Assembly (NCBI GenBank): GCA_018896315.1
Contig: JAHIMV010000142.1
Coordinates: 1 to 5,559, forward strand
Length of the DNA: 5,559 bases
Direction: 5' to 3'
Source: Patescibacteria group bacterium
GTDB lineage: Bacteria > Patescibacteriota > Patescibacteriia > UBA2591 > UBA6264
The notes beneath the pieces were generated by a model. That model had not been told where the DNA came from. It did not search any database and saw nothing but the letters and a program-made list of their open reading frames with translations. The position numbers were made by a program, and so were the translations under genes. This document shows, piece by piece, positions 1-4,414 of the stretch; position 1 is the stretch's first letter; every line of letters starts with the position of its first letter.

Positions 1-2
1 AA

Positions 3-134
3 AATAAAAAAGAAGCTGAAAAAATCGGCTCTCAAGCTAAAGAGGATATTTTAAATAACCTCTCCCCTATAAAAATCTCTGAAAAATTAGAAAAACATCT
101 TAAGGAAATTAAAAATCTTGATATTCGTAAATAA
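3..134 (+). CDS. C-terminal end of a probable GT4-type glycosyltransferase (5' truncated)
   Basis: Forty-three codons in frame 3 run from the window edge to a TAA at 132-134. The peptide contains AEKIGSQAKEDILNNLSPIK followed by a lysine- and glutamate-rich amphipathic helix ending NLDIRK. This resembles the C-terminal helices that close the Rossmann domain of GT-B/GT4 glycosyltransferases, where a stretch like 'GxxAREdvlknFSwekiaeklek' is usual; here the aromatic residue is missing and the block reads LSPIK. The catalytic part lies outside the window, so the family is inferred from this tail alone. The gene is convergent with the membrane glycosyltransferase on the minus strand and overlaps its 3' end by 26 bp. 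A glycosyltransferase neighbour fits that context. Alternatively it could be any protein ending in a charged helix. Confidence 0.55.
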   Translation, partial: NKKEAEKIGSQAKEDILNNLSPIKISEKLEKHLKEIKNLDIRK

Positions 135-1563
135 CTACTGATTTATTTTCAAAGGCAGACTTTAAAAATAAACAATCAAATTTTTTATTTTCTAAAAATA
201 AGAGTTTATACTCTTGTTTTTTTATAATCTTTTTCAGTTCTCCACAATCAGAAATAACTTCTATTTCATAATACTTATTTGTTTTTCCTCCTGTTAAAGC
301 GGTTTGAAGGGCGGTAACTTTAAAACCTGTTAAAGGAGTAATAACGGTTCCTATCCTTGGCGGGTGTAAAAGCTTTTTGTTTTTATCTGGTAAACCGTTT
401 AAATACTTTAAAGCATCAAAATTATCTTGAGTTAGCCAATTAGCGTGCACGGCCGGATTGGCAAAAGAATCGGAATGGATATAAAAAATAAAAGTGGGAA
501 GTATTGTTGCTGTTATAAGCAATAAAACAATTAATACGGCTCCCCGTTTTATTTTTTTATTTAACCATTTAAAAACATACCAAACGCCACAAGCGGCATA
601 TATGGAAAAAAGAATGGACCCTAAGTAAATAATTCTTATATAATGAAAGCCTAAACTGCTTTTTGTGACCATCGTTAACATAAAATTCAGGATAAAGAAA
701 CCAAATAAAGCATGAAATGGCCACAATTTTTTATTTTTCAGCGTCCTTACAACTCCCAATAATCCAAAAATAATCAAAGGGACGCCTAAATATTTTATTA
801 GATTAATTCCTCCATAACCAATTATAGAATCTTTATAAATTATTTTGTCCATTAATAAAGGATTATTGCCTTTTGTTACATAAAAACCAAACATCAGAAT
901 TAAAAAAGTTAAAATTCCAACTCCGAACAAATACTTTTTATCCACACCTTTGGTAATTAAACTATAAACTAGGGTGTAGATTATTAACGGTAAAATAAGA
1001 GGGGGATAACAAAAAATCGCCGCCAAAGAAGCAATCACAAAAGAAAAGCAAAAATGCTTTTTTTTGTTAAAAATAAATAAAGCAAGAATAAAAAAAGCAA
1101 AACCTAAAACAAATGGCTTGAAAAACAAAATCCCTAAAATGCCAACACTACTCCGAACGAATAAAGCAAATATAGTGGCTATAAAAGCCGTCCAAGTATT
1201 TAAAAGAGTGGCAATAAAAAAGAAAAATACAATACTAAAAAATATTGCTTGTAAAACAGGTAAAATAAAAAAATCTTTTGGTTGAAGTCCTAACTTTTGA
1301 AACAAATAAATTAACCAATGAAATACAGGGCTTCCGTCATAAAAAGATTGGTAATCTTGATAATAAAAAACACTGGGGTGAAAAAAATCTTTGTCTAACG
1401 ACATAGATATTGTATAATGCTGCCATTCATCCGTATGAAGCGGATAAGAATAAAAATATTCCCCCTGGTGTAGATGCACATGAACTATTCGAGGTAACAA
1501 TACTACAAAAACAGCAATAATTATTGACACTATAAGTAAAATTGTAGTACGTTTATTTATCAT
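109..1563 (-). CDS. Polytopic GT-C-like glycosyltransferase, 484 aa
   Basis: This is an integral membrane protein with about ten hydrophobic segments, roughly at residues 6-24, 100-120, 122-147, 150-166, 171-204, 211-229, 257-273, 281-299, 306-332 and 341-362. A soluble C-terminal domain of about 120 residues follows. The first outward loop carries TDEWQHY with D45 and E46. That is the position of the acidic catalytic pair in GT-C enzymes such as the ArnT/PMT and RgtA-D-like families. Residues 76-88 (DGSPVFHWLIYLF) resemble the 'PPLYYWL' segment that follows in those families. Such enzymes transfer a sugar from a polyprenyl-phosphate donor on the outer face of the membrane. The acceptor cannot be told from sequence. 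The start is the first ATG, at 1561-1563, preceded by a weak GGTGG at about 8 nt. The gene is co-directional with the HEPN/MNT array but separated from it by 279 bp containing repeats. Family assignment is good at superfamily level; the substrate is unknown. Confidence 0.8.
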   Translation of the reverse strand: MINKRTTILLIVSIIIAVFVVLLPRIVHVHLHQGEYFYSYPLHTDEWQHYTISMSLDKDFFHPSVFYYQDYQSFYDGSPVFHWLIYLFQKLGLQPKDFFILPVLQAIFFSIVFFFFIATLLNTWTAFIATIFALFVRSSVGILGILFFKPFVLGFAFFILALFIFNKKKHFCFSFVIASLAAIFCYPPLILPLIIYTLVYSLITKGVDKKYLFGVGILTFLILMFGFYVTKGNNPLLMDKIIYKDSIIGYGGINLIKYLGVPLIIFGLLGVVRTLKNKKLWPFHALFGFFILNFMLTMVTKSSLGFHYIRIIYLGSILFSIYAACGVWYVFKWLNKKIKRGAVLIVLLLITATILPTFIFYIHSDSFANPAVHANWLTQDNFDALKYLNGLPDKNKKLLHPPRIGTVITPLTGFKVTALQTALTGGKTNKYYEIEVISDCGELKKIIKKQEYKLLFLENKKFDCLFLKSAFENKSVVIYEYQDF

Positions 1564-1590
1564 CTAAATTACCACCGGCAGTAATCACCG

Positions 1591-1611
1591 TTGGCAGGAC
1601 TGTCCCGCCAA
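1591..1611. repeat. Hairpin with GGACTGTCC core, left edge of repeat A
   Basis: TTGGC at 1591-1595 pairs with GCCAA at 1607-1611, and GGAC (1597-1600) pairs with GTCC (1602-1605), with one mismatch (A1596/C1606) between the two stems. The core matches the GGGGACTGTCC that precedes repeat D at 5131-5141. It probably marks the left end of a complete copy of the repeat family. Confidence 0.5.
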
Positions 1612-1615
1612 ATTA

Positions 1616-1704
1616 GCGGAGCTTAAAGTACTAAATTTGAAAATTCGGCCTAAAATCCAGAACTGAAGCAGGTTTCCAAGCATCTATTTTTGGGGCCAGA
1701 CCCC
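1616..1704 (+). repeat. Interspersed repeat, copy A (89 bp)
   Basis: These 89 bp match copy B (3286-3374) at 88 positions; the single difference is C1649 against T3319. The 69-bp core 1636-1704 recurs as copy C (4084-4152). The right end is the palindrome GGGGCCAGACCCC at 1692-1704. Copies A, B and C share one orientation. No coding potential is evident. The GC-rich palindromic end in an AT-rich genome looks like a REP/MITE-type unit moved in trans, possibly by an IS200-like Y1 transposase. That link is inference from the form of the repeat. Confidence 0.85.
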
Positions 1705-1720
1705 CTTAGAAAATTTATTG

Positions 1721-1739
1721 TCGGAGCTCGGAGCTCCGA
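1721..1739. repeat. Perfect 9-bp palindrome, GGAGCTC-rich
   Basis: Arms 1721-1729 and 1731-1739 are exact reverse complements around the single base G1730. The arms also contain a tandem CGGAGCT. GC-rich arms in this AT-rich intergenic region suggest a selected or mobile palindrome. It lies between repeat A and the end of MNT1. No function can be assigned. Confidence 0.5.
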
Positions 1740-1753
1740 TTTCACCGAACATC

Positions 1754-1801
1754 CCCAAATTAGTCAAATTATATGTTGCAACGTTTAACGTTGCATTTGG
1801 G
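1754..1801. repeat. Nested inverted repeats downstream of MNT1
   Basis: The outer arms are CCCAAAT (1754-1760) and ATTTGGG (1795-1801). They enclose a tight palindrome GCAACGTT-T-AACGTTGC at 1778-1794. About 17 unpaired bases (1761-1777) lie on one side only. The arms are perfect, which is unlikely by chance for both layers together. No uridine tract follows on either strand, so it is not a standard terminator. Confidence 0.4.
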
Positions 1802-1808
1802 TCAGGCA

Positions 1809-1836
1809 ACTTTCTAACAGGTTCAACCTGTAAGTT
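1809..1836 (-). other. Hairpin just downstream of the MNT1 stop codon
   Basis: ACAGGT (1817-1822) pairs with ACCTGT (1826-1831) across a TCA loop. The stem is extended by AACTT (1809-1813) pairing with AAGTT (1832-1836) around a 4-nt bulge. It starts 6 nt past the MNT1 stop on the minus strand. It may protect or end the array transcript, but no T-run follows, so intrinsic termination is not supported. Confidence 0.35.
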
Positions 1837-1842
1837 CCTAAT

Positions 1843-2154
1843 TCACACTATTCTTATCCCTGTTGTTTTAATCTCGGTCACTAAAGGATCTGCATCAATA
1901 AAATTTTCAGGAGCGTAACCAACTGGTTCAATTAAAGAATTAACATTTCTCCTCGCTTTCCACAACCAAGCTTCTGTCTTGTTCCAATTTTTTCTCAACC
2001 TGGGAGAAATAATTGCTACATCAATATCGCTGCCAAAATGAGGATTCCCTTTGGCATGGGAGCCGTAAAGATATACCGCTGTCAAGGGAAAATTTTCTTT
2101 TTTCAAGACCTCAATATATTGTTTAACTATTTTTTTTGCTTTTTCTTTTGACAT
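1843..2154 (-). CDS. MNT-type minimal nucleotidyltransferase, module 1 antitoxin (103 aa)
   Basis: This small DNA polymerase beta-like nucleotidyltransferase has the signature GSx10DxD: G31-S32, then D43-I44-D45 in GSDIDVAIIS. A likely third metal-binding acid is E76, in SLIEP. The length of about 100 residues is typical of MNT antitoxins. Characterised relatives (MntA with HepT) neutralise a HEPN RNase by transferring AMP to it. Activity here is inferred, but all catalytic acids are present. The ATG at 2152-2154 lies inside the 3' end of HEPN1 (28-bp overlap), so translation is probably coupled; no clear Shine-Dalgarno is seen. About half of its residues match MNT3 when aligned by eye. It is the last gene of the array on the minus strand and is followed by a hairpin cluster and repeat A. 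Confidence 0.9.
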   Translation of the reverse strand: MSKEKAKKIVKQYIEVLKKENFPLTAVYLYGSHAKGNPHFGSDIDVAIISPRLRKNWNKTEAWLWKARRNVNSLIEPVGYAPENFIDADPLVTEIKTTGIRIV

Positions 2155-2540
2155 AAAAATTTATATAATCTTTTAATCTCTTTCAGGTACTCTTCTGTAT
2201 ATTTCCTATCGCAAGATTGATAAAACTCAAATTTAATATCTGGATATCTCGTTCTGATATTAAAACGATTAACTTCATCAAGTAAATCTAATTGATTTTT
2301 ATTTAATTTCAATTTTGTAGTTTCAGTTAAATACAAAAGGTTGTGAGTATATGGAGCCTGCTTTTTTGTTTTCTGCACTACTAAAGCTTTTAAAATTTTT
2401 TCTAAAACTATATGGCCATAAAACAAACAATCTGAATATCTTTTGATTTTAAACAATCCCAACATTGTTTTGTAGTCATGTTGACTTGTTTTAAGCCAAT
2501 AATTTACTGTTTGTTTAGACATAACTGTTTGTTTAGACAT
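2127..2540 (-). CDS. HEPN-domain protein, module 1 putative toxin (137 aa from this start)
   Basis: This helical HEPN protein belongs to the group paired with MNT nucleotidyltransferases (Pfam HEPN, COG1895/COG2250 type). Numbered from the ATG at 2522, the N-terminal helix has YWLKTSQHDY (8-17). GHIVLEKILKAL (36-47) corresponds to the usual 'qqAaEKalKAl' helix. PYTHNL (57-62) matches 'p.tHdL', and RTRYPD (90-95) matches the RYP block. The classical catalytic R-x(4-6)-H of HEPN RNases is not visible. Three starts are possible: TTG at 2555, ATG at 2540 and ATG at 2522. An 18-bp tandem duplication copied the start and first codons. The 2540 start has upstream sequence matching HEPN3, so I use it, but 2522 gives the HEPN3-like protein. 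The gene precedes and overlaps MNT1 by 28 bp. It probably acts as a cytosolic RNase-type toxin or RNA-binding partner held in check by MNT1. Confidence 0.85.
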   Translation of the reverse strand: MSKQTVMSKQTVNYWLKTSQHDYKTMLGLFKIKRYSDCLFYGHIVLEKILKALVVQKTKKQAPYTHNLLYLTETTKLKLNKNQLDLLDEVNRFNIRTRYPDIKFEFYQSCDRKYTEEYLKEIKRLYKFLCQKKKQKK

Positions 2541-2541
2541 A
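2506..2541 (-). repeat. 18-bp tandem duplication at the HEPN1 start
   Basis: 2506-2523 and 2524-2541 are identical 18-mers. Each includes the ATG and the codons for MSKQTV, so the protein begins MSKQTVMSKQTV. HEPN3 has one copy only. The duplication keeps the frame and gives two consecutive start codons. Confidence 0.9.
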
Positions 2542-2571
2542 ATTATTTTGGTCAAATTTTTGCCAAACCTG

Positions 2572-2627
2572 CCCTGTTAAATGCTACTCCGTAGCAATTT
2601 TGCTAAAGGCAAAATTATTTAACAGGG
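2572..2627. other. Perfectly paired three-way-junction palindrome (56 nt)
   Basis: The outer stem CCCTGTTAAAT (2572-2582) pairs fully with ATTTAACAGGG (2617-2627). Inside it sit two perfect hairpins with no spare bases at the junction: GCTAC-TCC-GTAGC (2583-2595) and AATTTTGC-TAAAG-GCAAAATT (2596-2616). In total 24 base pairs form without a mismatch. It lies 31 bp upstream of the HEPN1 ATG, so it would be in the 5' leader of a HEPN1 mRNA, or could extrude as a DNA cruciform. It resembles a mobile palindromic unit or a structured RNA; neither is proved. Confidence 0.75.
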
Positions 2628-2628
2628 T

Positions 2629-2695
2629 AAAAAAATTGCTCTATAAACCGCTTCTGATGCGGGTTTGCCAAAGCCACTTTGGGGGGACAGTCCCC
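2629..2695 (+). repeat. Diverged interspersed repeat, copy E
   Basis: This copy has the same layout and orientation as copy D: an A/T-rich left end, then GCTCT, a CCGCT block, GGGTTTGC and finally the palindrome GGGGACAGTCCCC (2683-2695). It differs much more from A, B and C than they do from each other. It lies between the MNT2 stop (17 bp away) and the HEPN1 leader, so it precedes HEPN1 on the minus strand as B and C precede their HEPN genes. Confidence 0.65.
2642..2671 (-). promoter_or_regulatory. Weak candidate promoter for HEPN1 inside repeat E
   Basis: On the minus strand TTGGCA (2671-2666) and TTTATA (2647-2642) are 18 bp apart. A transcript starting near 2635 would begin just before the three-way junction and run into HEPN1. 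The match is imperfect and the region is AT-rich, so a chance fit is quite possible. Confidence 0.25.
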
Positions 2696-2712
2696 AACTG
2701 AAATGCAACACT

Positions 2713-3042
2713 TTATTTTACTGTTACACCAGTCTTTTTGATTTCTTGAACCAAACTATTACCCCTTAGAAAATCTCTAGGAGAAAAACCAATCGGTTCC
2801 AAACCTGATCTTACTTCTTCATCTTTTCTTCTAATTAATAAATACTCTATGGCTTTAATGGTATCTTTAAACTTGGGAGAAATAATACAAACATCAATAT
2901 CACTCCATTTGTGAGTATTTCCTTTAACTTGAGAACCGAATAATATTACTCTATCTATAGGTAACTTATCTTCTGCGGCCAATCGCCGAATATAATCTTG
3001 AATTATTCTATTTACTTTTTTTGGAATCTTTTTTTTAACCAT
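2713..3042 (-). CDS. MNT-type nucleotidyltransferase without an intact HEPN partner, module 2 (109 aa)
   Basis: The GSx10DxD signature is complete: G36-S37, then D48-I49-D50 in WSDIDVCIIS. E82 in GLEPIGF is the likely third metal ligand. It is slightly longer than its two paralogues in the window because of a lysine-rich N-terminus, and clearly diverged from both. The end EIKKTGVTVK matches the family's EIKxTGI ending. The ATG at 3040-3042 has no Shine-Dalgarno. It stands 12 bp after the stop of a 27-codon HEPN remnant and in the same frame, so the usual HEPN-MNT overlap has been lost here. The catalytic residues look intact although the cognate toxin is gone. It may be a leftover antitoxin, or may act in trans on HEPN1 or HEPN3; the latter is speculation. 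Confidence 0.85.
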   Translation of the reverse strand: MVKKKIPKKVNRIIQDYIRRLAAEDKLPIDRVILFGSQVKGNTHKWSDIDVCIISPKFKDTIKAIEYLLIRRKDEEVRSGLEPIGFSPRDFLRGNSLVQEIKKTGVTVK

Positions 3043-3054
3043 TGTAATAAATCA

Positions 3055-3138
3055 TTAGCGGAAAAGACTTCTGGCTACTTGGAAATCTTTCTCTGCGCTA
3101 TTGGTCCAATATTGAATATTTTTATTTAACTTGATCAT
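3055..3138 (-). pseudogene. Truncated HEPN gene, N-terminal 27 codons
   Basis: From an ATG at 3136-3138 the minus strand reads MIKLNKNIQYWTNSAEKDFQ then VARSLFR, followed by TAA and TGA. YWTNSAEKDF followed by ARSLF is the first helix of an MNT-associated HEPN domain (compare YWLKTSQHDY in HEPN1 and HEPN3). The remaining 100 or so residues, including the EKxLKA, THDL and RYP blocks, are absent. The frame stays open-matched to MNT2, whose ATG is 12 bp past the first stop. An internal deletion that removed most of the HEPN gene and left the MNT gene intact is the simplest reading. A short expressed peptide is possible but less likely. Confidence 0.7.
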
Positions 3139-3173
3139 AATTTAAATGAGAGTCTACACTTTTTTATTTTTCC

Positions 3174-3208
3174 GCTACTCTGTGAAGGGCAGACCTTCAC
3201 AAGACTAC
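3174..3208. repeat. Imperfect hairpin upstream of the HEPN remnant
   Basis: TGTGAAGG (3181-3188) pairs with CCTTCACA (3194-3201) across a GCAGA loop. Flanking TA..TCT and AGA.TA segments extend the stem with one mismatch and one bulge. No T-run follows. It occupies the position that the three-way junction holds upstream of HEPN1 and may be another palindromic unit. Confidence 0.4.
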
Positions 3209-3259
3209 GCTTGTTTGCCGCTTAATAATACTCAATAAAGCTATTTTAGAAAACGGTCG

Positions 3260-3374
3260 CTGTCCATATTTTTGTTTTTAGTCTTGCGGAGCTTAAAGTA
3301 CTAAATTTGAAAATTCGGTCTAAAATCCAGAACTGAAGCAGGTTTCCAAGCATCTATTTTTGGGGCCAGACCCC
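3260..3374 (+). repeat. Interspersed repeat, copy B
   Basis: The stretch 3286-3374 is 88/89 identical to copy A, and 3306-3374 is nearly identical to copy C. It ends in GGGGCCAGACCCC at 3362-3374, only 2 bp from the MNT3 stop codon. I extend it left to CTGTCC (3260-3265). Copies A and D also have CTGTCC about 105-116 bp from their right end, so a full element is probably near that size. On the minus strand it separates MNT3 from module 2. Confidence 0.8.
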
Positions 3375-3376
3375 AA

Positions 3377-3688
3377 TTAAATCTTTATACCAGTCTTTTT
3401 AATTTCATATACCATTGGATCATACCCTTTTTTAAAATCCTCCACTGTAAAGCCATGCGGTTCTATCCTTGAATCTACTTCTAAACTTATATGTGATAAT
3501 AACACTTCATTTTTCCACCAATTTCTCTTTAATTTATCTGAAATAACTGCTACATCAATATCGCTCCACTTATTAGCCCTGCCTTGAGCATATGAACCAA
3601 AAAGATAAATTGCAGAAAAAGGATATCCTTCTACTTTTAATTTATCAGCATATTCTTTCACTATATTTTTTACTTGAGTTTTTGACAT
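3377..3688 (-). CDS. MNT-type minimal nucleotidyltransferase, module 3 antitoxin (103 aa)
   Basis: GSx10DxD is present as G31-S32 and D43-I44-D45 in WSDIDVAVIS, with E76 in SRIEPHGF as the likely third acid. Length and C-terminus (YEIKKTGIKI) match MNT1. By family knowledge it should nucleotidylate, and so silence, the HEPN protein encoded just before it. The ATG at 3686-3688 lies within the last codons of HEPN3 (19-bp overlap), which supports coupled translation; only a weak GAAAG precedes it. The stop codon lies 2 bp from the palindrome of repeat B, so the repeat abuts the coding end with almost no spacer. Its GS motif region (GSYAQGRANKWSDIDVA) is a standard member of the group. Confidence 0.9.
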   Translation of the reverse strand: MSKTQVKNIVKEYADKLKVEGYPFSAIYLFGSYAQGRANKWSDIDVAVISDKLKRNWWKNEVLLSHISLEVDSRIEPHGFTVEDFKKGYDPMVYEIKKTGIKI

Positions 3689-4056
3689 AACTTTCTATAT
3701 AAACTAACAATTTTTTTAAAACGTTTTTTCGTAAATTCTTTAGTGCAAATTTTATAAAAACGTAATTTATAATCTGGATAACGAACTCTAATATTAAAAT
3801 TATTTATTTCTTTTAAAAATTTTAAATCGTCTTTTTCTAATTGTATTTTAGCTAATTCCTGAAGTCTAACAAGATCATGAATATATGGAGCTTGTTTGCC
3901 AGTATTTTTTACCACTAACGCTTTTAAATTTTTCTCAAGAATAATATGGCCATAAAATAAACAATCTGAATATCTTTTAATTCTAAATAATCCCAACATT
4001 GTCCTATAATCATGTTGACTTGTTTTAAGCCAATAATTTACTGTTTGTTTAGACAT
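3670..4056 (-). CDS. HEPN-domain protein, module 3 putative toxin (128 aa)
   Basis: This is the partner of MNT3 and a paralogue of HEPN1. Landmarks are YWLKTSQHDY (8-17), GHIILEKNLKAL (36-47), PYIHDL (57-62) and RVRYPD (90-95). Its first 49 residues differ from HEPN1 (numbered from 2522) at only 4 sites, while the rest is about half identical, counted by eye. No R-x(4-6)-H motif is visible, so classical HEPN RNase chemistry is not assured. The start at ATG 4054-4056 is chosen because the open frame further upstream runs into the interspersed repeat, and because MSKQTVNYW also begins HEPN1. No strong Shine-Dalgarno precedes it. Repeat C lies 27 bp upstream. The gene overlaps MNT3 by 19 bp. Expected role: the toxin or RNA-binding half of a toxin-antitoxin or stress/defence module. 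Confidence 0.85.
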   Translation of the reverse strand: MSKQTVNYWLKTSQHDYRTMLGLFRIKRYSDCLFYGHIILEKNLKALVVKNTGKQAPYIHDLVRLQELAKIQLEKDDLKFLKEINNFNIRVRYPDYKLRFYKICTKEFTKKRFKKIVSLYRKLCQKLK

Positions 4057-4083
4057 ATTTATTTTGAGCAAAATCGTGCCATT

Positions 4084-4152
4084 TTTGAAAATTTGGTCTA
4101 AAATCCAGAACTGAAGCAGGTTTCCAAGCATCTATTTTTGGGGCCAGACCCC
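4084..4152 (+). repeat. Interspersed repeat, copy C (left-truncated)
   Basis: These 69 bp match the cores of copies A and B, with T in place of C in the TTCGG block as the main change. It ends in GGGGCCAGACCCC at 4140-4152. It lacks the extra 20 bp on the left shared by A and B, and that side is instead occupied by the HEPN3 leader. With copy B it forms a direct-repeat bracket around HEPN3-MNT3. Confidence 0.85.
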
Positions 4153-4242
4153 AATAAAAGTTTACTAATAAAAATCGTTTGTTGCCCATGTCCGACCTAG
4201 GCAGACCTACTTCTTTATCATATTTTATTTTTATAAATAAGG

Positions 4243-4270
4243 CAAGATAAGTCAAGACAAGATAAGTCAA
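4243..4270. repeat. 15-bp-period tandem repeat between module 3 and the metallopeptidase gene
   Basis: CAAGATAAGTCAA occurs at 4243-4255 and again at 4258-4270. On the minus strand each copy begins TTGACT, a -35-like hexamer, but no good -10 lies at 16-18 bp from either. The rest of the roughly 260-bp gap (4153-4414) shows only AT-rich sequence and the promoter at 4380-4388. Confidence 0.5.
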
Positions 4271-4379
4271 TCTATTCTATTCCTTATATTTTAACAGGTT
4301 TAAAAAAAAATAAAAGTCAACAAATAAAAATAACACCTGCTTAAAAATAGGTAAGCTCTTTTTTCTTGGTTTAATTTTA

Positions 4380-4388
4380 TGCTATAAT
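4380..4388 (+). promoter_or_regulatory. Extended -10 promoter for the metallopeptidase-like gene
   Basis: TGCTATAAT at 4380-4388 is a consensus extended -10 (TGN plus TATAAT). The -35 position near 4360-4365 is only a T-run, which extended -10 promoters tolerate. Transcription would start near 4395, leaving a leader of about 20 nt before the ATG at 4415 and no recognisable Shine-Dalgarno. Confidence 0.55.
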
Positions 4389-4414
4389 TATTATATAAAA
4401 CTAGTTCTAAGCCT

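Noticed and set aside
1064..1285. Plus-strand open frame of 73 codons
   Set aside because: Lies antisense within the membrane glycosyltransferase; lysine-rich product typical of a shadow of AT-rich coding DNA.
1718..1918. Plus-strand open frame of 66 codons
   Set aside because: Spans the palindrome cluster and the antisense of the MNT1 C-terminus; no domain and no ribosome site.
2572..2627. Integron attC site: the outer arms contain GTTAAAT and ATTTAAC, which fit GTTRRRY and RYYYAAC
   Set aside because: The order is reversed (GTTRRRY comes first and RYYYAAC second), no extrahelical bases are present, and no integrase or other attC-like sites separate the modules.
3362..3374. Intrinsic terminator after MNT3 formed by the GGGG(N5)CCCC palindrome
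   Set aside because: On the minus strand the stem is followed by AAAAATAG, not a T-run; the T-run is on the upstream side for that strand.
4057..4131. Longer HEPN3 with 25 extra N-terminal residues
   Set aside because: The extra codons are the translated interspersed repeat C; HEPN1 begins at the equivalent MSKQTVNYW.
1616..4152. CRISPR array from regularly repeated sequence
   Set aside because: Repeats are 69-89 bp or more and hundreds of bases apart with genes between them; no short spacers and no cas genes.
4049..4270. 73-codon minus-strand open frame
   Set aside because: It is mostly repeat C and the intergenic tandem repeat read in another frame, and it overlaps the HEPN3 start.
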